DNA from: an uncultured Clostridia bacterium
Lineage (GTDB): Bacteria > Bacillota > Clostridia > Oscillospirales > Acutalibacteraceae
NCBI GenBank assembly: GCA_937907605.1
Contig: CALCYI010000020.1
Span: forward strand, 1 to 64,000
Length of the DNA stretch: 64,000 bases
Direction of reading: 5' to 3'
This document shows positions 26,098 through 36,115 of this stretch, piece after piece; position 1 is the first letter of the stretch; the number at the start of each line of letters is the position of its first letter. The notes beneath the pieces are model-generated. The model was not told the origin of the DNA. It was given only the letters and a program-made list of their open reading frames with translations, and ran no database searches. Position numbers and translations under genes: made by a program.

Positions 26098-27675
26098 ATG
26101 GAAAACTTCAAGTCATTTATTGAAAACAAGGAAGAATATAAAAAATATCTGTTTATCAGAGGATTCTTACTAACTGATCGTGATGATATCGATATCAAGG
26201 CTTTTCCTTTTTATCAAAACTGGAATAAAACTACAATCGGCGGTTCATATTTTGCTTATACTCATTATCTTCAGCATGTTTATTCTTACGATGACGGCGA
26301 GCGCTGCTTTTTCCTTTTCGGTCATGCATATAACCCGTTTACAATGGTTTATGATGAGACTAAAATACTTGAGCACATTGCAGAAGCATATGGAACGGAA
26401 GAGTATTACGATCGCATAGATGAGATAACAGGCGTTTTTGTAATGGGCTATATATGCAGGAATGACGTTACTTTTTTAGTTGATCCCTCAGGAATGCAGT
26501 CTGCATCATACGGTCATATTGATGAGCATTTTTATTTAACATCGCATCCTCAAATTGTTGGGGATATTTGTAAATTAGAAATGTCCGACATTGCTAAAGA
26601 ATTAGTGAGCTACAAGTGGTATTATCGTGTAATGGGACCTTATCTGCCGGCGGATTTAACACCGTTTGATGAGATGAGCCGAGTAGTTCCCGATATTGAA
26701 TATCTGTTTTCTAAAGGCCGCGTAACGCATAAAAGGTTCTATCCCGTAAAACAGCTTTCCGAATGTAAAAACGAGGAAGAGTATAATCAGGTGATACAGC
26801 AGGCTTCGGATATTCTGAAAAAGAATATGGAACTCGTTGTTAAAAAGTGGGACATGCCTTCAATTTCTCTTTCCGGAGGTATTGACAGCAATACAACTTT
26901 TGCTGCTGCAAACGGTATGTATGATAAAATTCGCAGCTTTAGCTTTATTTCTGCAGAAAAAGAAACTATTGACGCAGAAGCAGCAAAGAAAATTGCAGAA
27001 AAATTTAATGTTGACTGGAAGTTGTATCATATTCCGGAAAGCAATGATGCATTGGATAATTTTGAACCGATAAAAAGAATTATTGACCATAATAACGGCT
27101 ACATTGCGCGCGGAAGGGATAACGAATACCGTAAAAGAGCTTATCTTATTCAGAATCTTGATACAGAGGTAGAAATAAAATCGTGGACTTCTGAAACGAT
27201 AAGAGCTTATTGGTATAAGCATTACGGGCGGAAATCTATGCCTAAGCTTTCTCCGAAGCTATTCAGGAATCTTTATAAGATTTTTATCTTTAATCGCCCC
27301 CTTGCGCATAAAATTGACAAAATATTTGAACAGTATATAGAGAAGTTTGATTATTGCGATATTCCCTCGCAGTATTCGCCTGCAGATATGCATTACAACG
27401 AAGTAACCTGGGGAAGCTGGGGCGGTCTTAATATCTCTGAGATGAAAATATATGCGGATATTGTTATTATCTATAATAACAGAAAGTTTTTGGATTTGCT
27501 TTTCAGGGTTCCGCTTGATAAGCGTATCAGTGATCAGCATCATCTGGATATGAAAAAATATCTGAATAAAGAGTTATATGATATGCATATCCGCGTTGTT
27601 AATATGAAGGAGACTTCCTTTAGAGCCTTTATGCTGAATATCATTTTCACTATTAACTCCATTTTACCATTTTAA
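26098..27675 (+). CDS. asparagine-synthase-like amidotransferase
   Basis: The C-terminal half has the PP-loop ATP motif SGGIDS near residues 259-264 and belongs to the asparagine synthase superfamily. The N-terminal half resembles the glutaminase fold in shape, but the chain begins MENF and lacks the catalytic Cys2, so it cannot use glutamine in the normal way. ATG 26098 follows AAAGGAG; an upstream in-frame ATG at 26056 lies inside the previous gene. In a polysaccharide locus such enzymes may amidate a uronic acid or build an amide-linked substituent, but the substrate is unknown. A 70-base gap follows, the longest in the cassette. Confidence 0.78.
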   Translation: MENFKSFIENKEEYKKYLFIRGFLLTDRDDIDIKAFPFYQNWNKTTIGGSYFAYTHYLQHVYSYDDGERCFFLFGHAYNPFTMVYDETKILEHIAEAYGTEEYYDRIDEITGVFVMGYICRNDVTFLVDPSGMQSASYGHIDEHFYLTSHPQIVGDICKLEMSDIAKELVSYKWYYRVMGPYLPADLTPFDEMSRVVPDIEYLFSKGRVTHKRFYPVKQLSECKNEEEYNQVIQQASDILKKNMELVVKKWDMPSISLSGGIDSNTTFAAANGMYDKIRSFSFISAEKETIDAEAAKKIAEKFNVDWKLYHIPESNDALDNFEPIKRIIDHNNGYIARGRDNEYRKRAYLIQNLDTEVEIKSWTSETIRAYWYKHYGRKSMPKLSPKLFRNLYKIFIFNRPLAHKIDKIFEQYIEKFDYCDIPSQYSPADMHYNEVTWGSWGGLNISEMKIYADIVIIYNNRKFLDLLFRVPLDKRISDQHHLDMKKYLNKELYDMHIRVVNMKETSFRAFMLNIIFTINSILPF

Positions 27676-27692
27676 CTTGAGCGTTTTATAAT
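27664..27692 (+). promoter_or_regulatory. possible internal promoter
   Basis: TTACCA and a perfect TATAAT are separated by 17 bases at the only sizeable gap (27676-27745) in the central cassette. The -35 is weak. Confidence 0.3.
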
Positions 27693-27745
27693 AATTAAGT
27701 CTGTACTTAAAAGAACAATGAGAAAAACAATTATTTAGGTGTAAT

Positions 27746-28825
27746 ATGAGAGTTTTACATTTTATTCCTGACATCGGCATATCAAACGGCGTTATGAGTG
27801 TTATTTTGAATTATGCTTCAGCTATGCTGGATGATATCAAATTTGATGTTGTATACTTTCAGAAAACCGGACAGACAAAGAAAGCGCAAATAGAAAGCCT
27901 TGGCGGTGAAGTGTTTTGCGTTAATTCACCACTTTCTAAAAAATCATTTATTCTTTCCTTTGCCAAATTATTGAAAGACCACAAAGGTCGATGGCAGGCT
28001 ATGCATATTCATGTGCCGTATTATTCCTGCCTCATTGTTCCTCTGGCAAGGAAGTATGGAATAAAAAAGGTCTGTTGCCATTGCCATACAAATTCGTTTT
28101 CTTTAATCGGAAAGCTCGGATGGTTATTTAAGATTATGAATCTTCCGACAAACGTTATCGTAAAAAAACGTTTTGCGTGCAGTAGAGCTGCCGGCGCGGT
28201 TTGGTATGGTAAAAAAGCGCGTTATGAAGTTATTAATAATGCTATTTTTTGCGAACGATACCGTTTTGATGCGCAACGAAGGGAAGAGGTAAGAAAAAAG
28301 TTAAACTGCGACAATTTGACTGTGATAGGTCACGTCGGTACCGGTAAGCTGGAACAAAAGAACCATGAGTTTTTATTCAAGGTTTTCCGTGAGTTTCTCA
28401 ATACAAACAGTAATTCTTTGTTATTGTTGATTGGAGCAGAAAAGGATGAAAGACTCTTAAGTATGTGCAAGAATCTCGGAATACAGGATAAAGTTGTTTT
28501 TTTAGGACTGCGTAACGACGTACCGGATTTGCTTCAAGCAATAGACGTATTTGTTTTTCCTTCCATAAAGGAAGGGCTTCCCGTTGCGGTTATTGAAGCG
28601 CAGGCTTCAGGTTTACCCATATTAATGTCTGATACTGTTACAGATGAATGTATAGTAACGGATTTGGTGCATACTCTTTCCCTTAACGAGTCGCCGAAAA
28701 AATGGGCTGAGCTGTGTCGCGATTTATCTGATCGTAAACGTAAGGATACCTGCACAAAAATGGAAGCAGTCGGATGGAATATTCATAACGAAGCAAAAAA
28801 ATTAGCAGATTATTATTTGAAATAA
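27746..28825 (+). CDS. GT4 glycosyltransferase (EpsF-like)
   Basis: GT-B fold retaining glycosyltransferase. The N-terminal part reads IPDIGISNGVMSVILNYA and the donor domain KEGLPVAVIEAQASGLP, both also seen in the EpsF-type enzyme at 29833. Length 359. AGGTG precedes ATG 27746. Its product would be a membrane-linked oligosaccharide; the sugar is unknown. Confidence 0.9.
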   Translation: MRVLHFIPDIGISNGVMSVILNYASAMLDDIKFDVVYFQKTGQTKKAQIESLGGEVFCVNSPLSKKSFILSFAKLLKDHKGRWQAMHIHVPYYSCLIVPLARKYGIKKVCCHCHTNSFSLIGKLGWLFKIMNLPTNVIVKKRFACSRAAGAVWYGKKARYEVINNAIFCERYRFDAQRREEVRKKLNCDNLTVIGHVGTGKLEQKNHEFLFKVFREFLNTNSNSLLLLIGAEKDERLLSMCKNLGIQDKVVFLGLRNDVPDLLQAIDVFVFPSIKEGLPVAVIEAQASGLPILMSDTVTDECIVTDLVHTLSLNESPKKWAELCRDLSDRKRKDTCTKMEAVGWNIHNEAKKLADYYLK

Positions 28826-28835
28826 GGAGAAATCT

Positions 28836-29828
28836 ATGCCGTTTTTCAGTATTGTTGTTCCGGTTTATAAAACAGAAGATTTTATTGATGAATGCGTTAA
28901 TTCCGTTTTAACGCAGACCTTTGACGATTTTGAGCTTATTTTAGTTGACGACGGCTCACCGGATCGTTGTCCGCAAATATGTGACGATTACTCCAATAGC
29001 GATTCAAGAGTTCATGTTATTCATAAACAAAACGGCGGTTTGTCTTCTGCAAGGAATGCGGGAATGACAGTTATGAATGGTCTCTATTTGCTTTTCCTTG
29101 ACAGCGATGATTTTTGGAATGATCAGAATATGCTGAAAATTTTATACAATAAGATTTCTGAGACGGGAGATGAGATCGTATTATTCGGCTGCACAGATTT
29201 TAATATGATTACCGGAAATAAAATTATTTCCAGAAGTGCCTATGATCTTCGCTTAATATCAGAGAACAATTATAGTAAAACGCTACATTATTTACTTTCA
29301 AGTAAAATGATACCCGGAGGTTCTACAATATTCACGATATCTACTTCTGTTTTGAAAAATGTGGACTTTTTCTTTAAAGAGGGGATTCAGGATGAGGATT
29401 ATGATTATGTTTTAACCTCATTTATTAATGCGAAGAGTATAACCGCTATAGATAATCCGTTTTATATGTATCGGCAGGGAAGGGATAATTCTATTACAGG
29501 CGTTTCGAGTATAAAGATGATAGAAGGTATCGAATACACCTTGAATAAATGGTTGCCATTAGCAAAACAGATTGATGATTCTGTCTTGCAAAGGGATGTT
29601 CTGAACTATTTGGCTTTTATATATACCACCGGATTTGTTGTGCTTGGAAGGCTGCCAAAGCAGGACGGAAAAAGAGCCCTGGATATTATGAGGCGTAATA
29701 AATCAATCCTTAAATACGGCTACTGGCGCAAAACGAAAATTATTCGTTTTGCAGATGCTCTCCTCGGAGACCGAGTTTTTTCCAAGCTTTCGGTAATCTA
29801 TTACCGACATACTCATATCGGAGTTTGA
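28836..29828 (+). CDS. GT2 glycosyltransferase
   Basis: Inverting GT-A enzyme. Residues 1-110 hold the nucleotide-sugar site, with IVVPVYKTEDFIDECVNSVL, VDDGSPD and the metal-binding DSDD. The C-terminal 200 residues differ from the tandem GT2 group further on and should decide the acceptor. Length 330. AAGGAG precedes ATG 28836. Confidence 0.92.
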   Translation: MPFFSIVVPVYKTEDFIDECVNSVLTQTFDDFELILVDDGSPDRCPQICDDYSNSDSRVHVIHKQNGGLSSARNAGMTVMNGLYLLFLDSDDFWNDQNMLKILYNKISETGDEIVLFGCTDFNMITGNKIISRSAYDLRLISENNYSKTLHYLLSSKMIPGGSTIFTISTSVLKNVDFFFKEGIQDEDYDYVLTSFINAKSITAIDNPFYMYRQGRDNSITGVSSIKMIEGIEYTLNKWLPLAKQIDDSVLQRDVLNYLAFIYTTGFVVLGRLPKQDGKRALDIMRRNKSILKYGYWRKTKIIRFADALLGDRVFSKLSVIYYRHTHIGV

Positions 29829-29832
29829 TATT

Positions 29833-30936
29833 ATGAAAAATGTTCTTGTGGTCATACAGCTAATTCGCCGTGGAGGCGTTGAAAACGTTGCGATTAATTA
29901 CGCACTTCATCTTGATAAAACAAAATATCGTGTAAGCTTTTTGTGCGTTGGCGTTGACGGCGGACAAGATGAAGAATACAGAGAAATAATTCTTAATAAG
30001 GGATACTCGGTCTTTGATATTCCTAAAGAGTATAATTCCTTACCGAAGAAATATCGTTATTTAGTCGGATTTTTTAAAGAACACCATTATGATATCGTCC
30101 ATTCCCATACGATTTTCTTTAGCGCCTTAGTACTTAAAGTAGCTAAAAGAAAAGGCGTTCATGTTCGAGTCGCTCATTCCCATATTAGTATGTGGAATCA
30201 AAAGGAAACCCCGGTTTATAAGATTTATAAACATGTGATGAGAAAAATATTAAATTCTTCTGCTAACAGGAAGCTTGCTTGCAGTAATGCGGCAGGTATC
30301 TATCTATACGGTAAACGAGAATATGGAAAAAACGGAATCTTTATCGCAAACGGTGTTGATACGCAGCATTTCGCATATAACGAACAACACCGTCAGGACA
30401 TAAGACGGGAATTCTTGATTTCTGACGACGAGATACTGATGGGTCATATTGGTACAATCTATGAAATAAAGAACCAGGCTTTTATTGTTGAGGTTTTAGC
30501 TGAATATCTTAAGTTGAATACCTCGGCTAAATTATTGCTGGTAGGAGAACCGATAGACTCTATGCCCGTTATTAAAAAAGCGGAAGAGCTCAAGGTATCA
30601 GACCGTGTCATATTTGCAGGTCAGCGGGGAGATGTTTATAAAATCTATTCTGCTTTTGATATCATGGTTTTTCCGTCTCTTCACGAAGGATTACCTGTAT
30701 CGTTGATTGAGGCGCAGGCTTCTAAGCTGCCTTGTCTGGTTGCGGATACGGTTACTGAAGAAGTGAAATTTAATGATAATCTATTGTTTTTATCCTTGGA
30801 TAAAAGCCCGCGTGTTTGGGCTGATACAGTATCCCAAATGCTTAAGGATGACAGAATAAATGTGAGTAATGATGAATTAAAAGATGCTTATGATATCAAA
30901 AATGTCATAAGCAATCTGGATACGGTTTATAATTAA
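29833..30936 (+). CDS. GT4 glycosyltransferase (EpsF-like)
   Basis: Second enzyme of the EpsF type in the locus: RRGGVENVAINYALHL at the start, HSHTIFFSALVLK in the acceptor domain and HEGLPVSLIEAQASKLP in the donor domain. It aligns along its length with the enzyme at 27746, so the two are paralogues. Length 367. GGAG lies before ATG 29833. Confidence 0.9.
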   Translation: MKNVLVVIQLIRRGGVENVAINYALHLDKTKYRVSFLCVGVDGGQDEEYREIILNKGYSVFDIPKEYNSLPKKYRYLVGFFKEHHYDIVHSHTIFFSALVLKVAKRKGVHVRVAHSHISMWNQKETPVYKIYKHVMRKILNSSANRKLACSNAAGIYLYGKREYGKNGIFIANGVDTQHFAYNEQHRQDIRREFLISDDEILMGHIGTIYEIKNQAFIVEVLAEYLKLNTSAKLLLVGEPIDSMPVIKKAEELKVSDRVIFAGQRGDVYKIYSAFDIMVFPSLHEGLPVSLIEAQASKLPCLVADTVTEEVKFNDNLLFLSLDKSPRVWADTVSQMLKDDRINVSNDELKDAYDIKNVISNLDTVYN

Positions 30937-30952
30937 TTTTTTGAGGTAAAGT

Positions 30953-32173
30953 ATGTTTGGATTGCCGGCTATCATATGGTTTTTGATATTTATTGGCATT
31001 TTTGCTTTGTTATATTGGATAATCCCTCTTAAGTACAGCTGGATATCTTATTTGGCGTTGACGTTCCTGTTTGCTTATCTTGCTTATCGTGTGACGCCTA
31101 ACGACACGGATGATATTACAAGATATTTTCACGAAATGGCGTTTATGCGTGAGTACGGAACAGAGGAATTAGACCGCGTAGTAGAACAGAATCTCTTCGA
31201 TTTTAAAAACTTCCGTGCTTCTATGTATTATGTCTATTTTATAAGTAAATTTAATAATGACTATTTGTTGCCCGCCGCTAATATTTTTATTTCTTATGCT
31301 TTGAGCTTTATTACCATCTATAAAGCCTCAAGGAGATTTGATGTAAGCAAATGGAATACTTTTATAGGCGTAATGTTTTTCATTTCAACCTATTGGTATT
31401 ATGATGAATACAGCGGAACCAGAAACGGTATTTCTTTTACGCTTGCATTTGCCTGTGCTTATCAGCTTTTGGTAGAGCGGAAATACATGTTACTTTCAGC
31501 AGTCGGTTTGATTATTGCATGTCTTTTCCATTCGGGAGGAATAATTCCGGTTGTTCTGATTATTCTTACTGAGCTTACTTTGAACACAAGCGGAAAGTTT
31601 GTGAATTTTCTGCTTGTGTTCGGTATAATAGTCGGTGCTTTCGGAATCCGCTTTTTGGATAGCATTAGTGACAACTCCTTTGTAAAGGGCATTGCCGGAA
31701 AAGTAGATACTTATGAAGCAGATTCAACGCTTGGTACTTTAACAACAGCCTTTATGGTAAATATAGTCGTGCTTGCAGTTGTCTTTTTAATTCTACTATA
31801 TTATTCTATTTTCCTTTTGGACAATAGCCGAGCAGGAGAAATAAGACGCTTCTATAAGTTTTCATCAATCGTCTGTTATTTCTGTATTGGCGCTATTTTC
31901 AGTCCTTTGATTTTTCTTCGCTTTGCACGTTGGATATTGCCATTAATTGGTGCTATTATTTTTATGTTAGGTCGCCAGTTTCAAGTTAATTATATACGCG
32001 AGAAGACCATTGCATACTGTCACTTTTATGCGCCGTTAAGTATCAGCTTGCGAACAAAAACGCAAACCATGGTTGTATTATTATTTAATGCCTTTACCGC
32101 CGTACATTTATGGTATTTATGTAACGGCTCGTCGATGGTATGGTTGCATTTCGATTGGGAGATGATTGAATGA
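30953..32173 (+). CDS. EpsG-family polysaccharide polymerase (Wzy-like)
   Basis: Integral membrane protein of 406 residues with about ten hydrophobic segments and the EpsG-type loop NDTDDITRYFHEMAFM near residue 50. Proteins of this family stand in for Wzy and join repeat units outside the membrane. It is the only polymerase-like gene in the locus. GAGG precedes ATG 30953, and it overlaps the next GT2 gene by 4 bases. Confidence 0.82.
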   Translation: MFGLPAIIWFLIFIGIFALLYWIIPLKYSWISYLALTFLFAYLAYRVTPNDTDDITRYFHEMAFMREYGTEELDRVVEQNLFDFKNFRASMYYVYFISKFNNDYLLPAANIFISYALSFITIYKASRRFDVSKWNTFIGVMFFISTYWYYDEYSGTRNGISFTLAFACAYQLLVERKYMLLSAVGLIIACLFHSGGIIPVVLIILTELTLNTSGKFVNFLLVFGIIVGAFGIRFLDSISDNSFVKGIAGKVDTYEADSTLGTLTTAFMVNIVVLAVVFLILLYYSIFLLDNSRAGEIRRFYKFSSIVCYFCIGAIFSPLIFLRFARWILPLIGAIIFMLGRQFQVNYIREKTIAYCHFYAPLSISLRTKTQTMVVLLFNAFTAVHLWYLCNGSSMVWLHFDWEMIE

Positions 32174-33183
32174 TTAGCATAATTGTTCCTATTTATAAAA
32201 TTGAGCAGTATTTAAGGCAGTGCGTTGATAGTTTGCTGTCACAGACGTATAGCGAACTGGAAATTATACTTGTTGATGACGGATCGCCTGATGGTTGTCC
32301 GGCTATTTGCGATGAGTATGCTACTTTGGATAACAGAATTAAGGTCGTGCATAAAGCTAACTGCGGGTTAATGTCTGCCCGTCAAGCCGGACTTAAATCC
32401 TCAACCGGTGAATATATCGGGTTTGTTGACGGGGATGACTGGGTTGAACCAAATATGTATAAATGCTTTGCTGATTCAATCGAAAAATATCATCCGGATA
32501 TGGTATATTGCGAGTTTTATTATGCATATAAGGATCATAACGAAAAGAGCAATCAAATTAGCGATCGTGAAATATATTATAAACAACAGTTAGAGGAAGA
32601 AATATACCCTCTAATGCTTTTTAAGGAGCCTTACTATTCTTTTGGTATTAACCCTTGCTGTTGGTCCAAGGTATTTAAGAAGGACTTGCTTGAAAAGGTG
32701 CTTTATCCTGTGACACAACGCATCAAAATCGGCGAGGACGCTGCTTTTACCTATCCGGCACTTTTGGCTGCAGACAGCGTTGCATATGTTAACCAATATT
32801 TATATCATTACAGGATTAATCCCGAAGCGATGACGAAAAAGTATGACGCTTCTTGCGAAAGTACTATTCTCATTCCTTTCGGTATTTTAAAGGATACCTT
32901 TTCGTTGTACCCGTATGATTTATCCGAACAATTAAGCTATTATCTCCTAATGTTACTCAATACGATGGTTCGTAATGAGTCCAGTACCGAATGTCCGAAA
33001 AACAGAAAAGAAAAAATCGCAACATTTAAACATTTTACAAATAACAACGAGATTTCAAAATCATTAAAAAGTATTGACACGGGAATTTTACCTTTACATA
33101 CTAAGCTTCTTACTAAACTGCTGAAAAGTCGGTGTGATACACTGATCTATTGGTATACCGTGTTATTAAGGAGATTTTTATAA
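32170..33183 (+). CDS. GT2 glycosyltransferase
   Basis: First of five consecutive GT2 genes. The GT-A part carries SIIVPIYKIEQYLRQCVDSLL, DDGSPDGCP and a DGDD metal site in place of the usual DSDD. The 220-residue C-terminal part is specific to this protein. Length 337. Starts at an ATGA overlap with the polymerase gene. Confidence 0.92.
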   Translation: MISIIVPIYKIEQYLRQCVDSLLSQTYSELEIILVDDGSPDGCPAICDEYATLDNRIKVVHKANCGLMSARQAGLKSSTGEYIGFVDGDDWVEPNMYKCFADSIEKYHPDMVYCEFYYAYKDHNEKSNQISDREIYYKQQLEEEIYPLMLFKEPYYSFGINPCCWSKVFKKDLLEKVLYPVTQRIKIGEDAAFTYPALLAADSVAYVNQYLYHYRINPEAMTKKYDASCESTILIPFGILKDTFSLYPYDLSEQLSYYLLMLLNTMVRNESSTECPKNRKEKIATFKHFTNNNEISKSLKSIDTGILPLHTKLLTKLLKSRCDTLIYWYTVLLRRFL

Positions 33184-34166
33184 TGAACAATCCTCTTATC
33201 AGCGTTATCGTTCCTGTTTATAACGTGGAAAAATATCTTGACCGTTGCGTTGAAAGCCTTGTCAACCAGACATACAAAAACATTGAAATTATCCTTGTGG
33301 ACGACGGCTCACCGGATAACTGTCCCGCTATGTGCGATAAATGGGCGCAAATTGATAACAGAATTAAGGTTATCCACAAAGAAAATGGCGGTTTGACTTC
33401 AGCTCGAAATGCCGGAATAGCTTGTTGTCAAGGGCAATACCTAAGCTTCGTGGATAGTGATGATTGGACAACTTCGGATTACATAGAGCATCTTTATACA
33501 ATAGTTAAAGAGCATTGTTGCCAATTAGCCATCGCTGATTTTTTATCTCTTTCTGATGTGAAAACAAATATAAACAATGATACAGCCGAAGAGCTTCAAA
33601 CTCTTAATAAAGAGCAGTTGTATGCATATCTTTCTTCTGAAAACTGTTATTTGTGGGGAAAGCTTTACGATAAGAAGTTATTTGAATCTGTAGATTTTCC
33701 CGAAGAGCTGTCGGCATACAGCGAAGATATTGCGTTTAATTATGAGTTAGCGAAAAATTGTGAAATTGCAGTCGTGACAAACTATAAATTGTATTACTAT
33801 TACCGACATTCATCTTCAATTATGTCCGGTCCAATCACGAAAGAAATGATAATATCATCTATTGCTTGTTATGATTATATGGGACAATGCATTGAGGGAC
33901 AATCTGAAACAATTGAACAGTGCTACACCTACGCTCGTATTATGCATGACTTTTTTCTTCTTAATAGCATTATCAGAAACAATAAATGTACTGAATACTA
34001 CGATTTGTTAAAAAACGATATTATTGCGGGGGGAAAACTTATCAAGAGAAATAACGGAATTGTTCAATTTACAAAAATGCAGATTTACGGATATAAATTG
34101 TTGAAATTTTCAAGCAGGCTGTATAATGCATCAATACTTATCCGAAAGAGATTAAGAGGTTATTAA
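33183..34166 (+). CDS. GT2 glycosyltransferase
   Basis: GT-A enzyme with SVIVPVYNVEKYLDRCVES, VDDGSPDNCP and DSDD. The ATG at 33183 overlaps the previous stop (TAATG) and has AAGGAG upstream; a longer reading from 33150 lies inside the preceding gene and is rejected. Its first 95 residues are almost identical to those of the gene at 34171, in places also at DNA level, while the C-terminal parts differ. Length 327. Confidence 0.92.
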   Translation: MNNPLISVIVPVYNVEKYLDRCVESLVNQTYKNIEIILVDDGSPDNCPAMCDKWAQIDNRIKVIHKENGGLTSARNAGIACCQGQYLSFVDSDDWTTSDYIEHLYTIVKEHCCQLAIADFLSLSDVKTNINNDTAEELQTLNKEQLYAYLSSENCYLWGKLYDKKLFESVDFPEELSAYSEDIAFNYELAKNCEIAVVTNYKLYYYYRHSSSIMSGPITKEMIISSIACYDYMGQCIEGQSETIEQCYTYARIMHDFFLLNSIIRNNKCTEYYDLLKNDIIAGGKLIKRNNGIVQFTKMQIYGYKLLKFSSRLYNASILIRKRLRGY

Positions 34167-34170
34167 CAGA

Positions 34171-35118
34171 ATGATTCCATTAGTTAGTATTATAGTTCCT
34201 GTTTATAAGACAGAACAATATCTTGACAGATGCGTTGAAAGTTTAGTAAATCAGACATACAAAAACCTTGAGATTATACTTGTAGACGATGGCTCACCTG
34301 ATAATTGTCCGGCTATTTGCGATAAGTGGGCGCAAATTGATAACAGAATAAAGGTTATCCACAAAGAGAATGGCGGTGTAGCCGCAGCAAGAAATGCCGG
34401 ACTTTCAATTATCAAAGGTGATTATATCGGATTCGTTGACAGTGATGATTATATAGATTTTGACATGTATCAGGTTTTGATGGGACATGCCTTGTCTACA
34501 TCTGCGGATATATCCATTTGCGGATACTATCAGGGAGACGATACAAAAATTTACAGTACTTTCACAAAGATAACACATGATGAGGCTAAAAAAAGGGTTC
34601 TTGTCGGGGAATATACCTACGGTGTTCTGTGGAATAAGCTTTATAAGCGGCAATGTGTACAGGGTATAAATATGCCGAACCTGGTTTGCTGTGAGGACTT
34701 GGTTTACAATTTTTATGCTTTCAATAACGCCGAGTCTATTTATAAATCAGACGAAAAGCTATATCATTATATGGACAATGAAAACAGTATTGTTCGTAGT
34801 TCATTTTCTCGAAGTGCTTTTGATGCACTGAAGGCTAAACAGATTATTTATAACGAAGTACAAAGCAAGGAATTAAAGAATTATGCCGTAAAAGGTCTTA
34901 TATCAACGGTTTTTGTTCTTCTTTCCGGAATAATATCAAATAACCTTTATTTGAATGAGTTTGATAATCTGAGAAATATAATTAAGGAGCATTCTCACTC
35001 TATATTGAAATCACCAATCATTTCAATGCGTGATAAGGTGAAAACTATCATCATACTCTTGTCACCTTCATTTTTTAGATTTCTAATAAAGAAAGGTAAG
35101 GTAAAAAAGGATGGATAA
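34171..35118 (+). CDS. GT2 glycosyltransferase
   Basis: GT-A enzyme with SIIVPVYKTEQYLDRCVES, VDDGSPDNCP and DSDD. It shares a long near-identical N-terminal stretch with 33183, including CDKWAQIDNRIKVIHKENGG, and has its own C-terminal half. Length 315. It overlaps the next gene by 8 bases. Confidence 0.92.
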   Translation: MIPLVSIIVPVYKTEQYLDRCVESLVNQTYKNLEIILVDDGSPDNCPAICDKWAQIDNRIKVIHKENGGVAAARNAGLSIIKGDYIGFVDSDDYIDFDMYQVLMGHALSTSADISICGYYQGDDTKIYSTFTKITHDEAKKRVLVGEYTYGVLWNKLYKRQCVQGINMPNLVCCEDLVYNFYAFNNAESIYKSDEKLYHYMDNENSIVRSSFSRSAFDALKAKQIIYNEVQSKELKNYAVKGLISTVFVLLSGIISNNLYLNEFDNLRNIIKEHSHSILKSPIISMRDKVKTIIILLSPSFFRFLIKKGKVKKDG

Positions 35119-36115
35119 CCCGTTATTAAGCGTAATTATACCTATTTACAATGTCGAACAGTATTTGGATAAATGTGTGTCCAGCGTAGTTAATCAAACA
35201 TATAAAAATTTAGAGGTTATTCTCGTGGATGACGGTTCGCCCGACAATTGTCCTGCTTTATGTGATAAGTGGGCAGAAAAAGATTCTCGTATTCGTGTAG
35301 TGCATAAGAAAAATGGAGGTCACTCAGATGCAAGAAACGCCGGCTTAGACATTGCAAATGGTGATTACATTGCTTTTTTGGATTCGGATGATTATATTGA
35401 ATTGAACGCGTACGAAAGCATGATGTCGGATATTATGAATTATCAAGCAGATATTGTTTCTTGCGGAATGGTTCGCGAAAGTCCGAGCGGGTACGTTGAA
35501 AAATGGGGGGACGATTCGTTGACCGTTCACGATCATAGAAATTCTGTAAAACTGATTATACGTGCCGACGGACTTTTGCCTGTTAGTCCAAATAATAAAA
35601 TATATAGAAACGATGTAATCGGAAAGACTCGTTTTGATACTTCTTTAAGATTTGCTGAAGACATTATGTTTATTTTTGATATTATTGAAAGAGTAAATAA
35701 ATGGGTAGAGCATAATGTGATTTTCTATCATTATATAAACAATGCTACATCCTTGACAAAGAAATCATTTACTTACACCAGATTTGATGAGCATATTGTT
35801 TCTGATAGAATTATTGCTTCTGTTAAGGATGATTCGGAGCTTTACAGGATTGCTGTGGCAGGCGATATTTATAAATCATTCAGAACTATTAAACAAATGT
35901 GCGTTAGTAATAATTGTATGGAAAAGTATCCGGAAATGAGAACACGTATTATTGCTCATCGGCATGACATTCTGCATTCCGGTATTTATGATAGAAATAC
36001 TCAGATTAAAACAATTTTACTTTGGCTGTTTCCTCATATTTTTAAAAAGGCTATTGGCGTATACGGTAAGAGAAAAGACGTAGAATATGCAAAATTAGCC
36101 GGAATGGAACAATGA
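35111..36115 (+). CDS. GT2 glycosyltransferase
   Basis: Fourth member of the GT2 run: SVIIPIYNVEQYLDKCVSS, VDDGSPDNCPALCDKWAEKD and DSDD. It is related to the two upstream genes but more diverged. Length 334. The start overlaps the previous gene and the end overlaps the next by 4 bases. Confidence 0.92.
   Translation: MDNPLLSVIIPIYNVEQYLDKCVSSVVNQTYKNLEVILVDDGSPDNCPALCDKWAEKDSRIRVVHKKNGGHSDARNAGLDIANGDYIAFLDSDDYIELNAYESMMSDIMNYQADIVSCGMVRESPSGYVEKWGDDSLTVHDHRNSVKLIIRADGLLPVSPNNKIYRNDVIGKTRFDTSLRFAEDIMFIFDIIERVNKWVEHNVIFYHYINNATSLTKKSFTYTRFDEHIVSDRIIASVKDDSELYRIAVAGDIYKSFRTIKQMCVSNNCMEKYPEMRTRIIAHRHDILHSGIYDRNTQIKTILLWLFPHIFKKAIGVYGKRKDVEYAKLAGMEQ

Noticed and set aside
27676..27745. Small RNA or RNA switch in the 70-base gap of the central cassette
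   Set aside because: No stable hairpin with a T-run and no coding signal; only a weak promoter-like pair was kept.
33183..36115. Repeated DNA between GT2 genes as CRISPR or mobile element
   Set aside because: The similarity is the coding sequence of the shared donor domain; there are no short regular repeats with spacers and no transposase.
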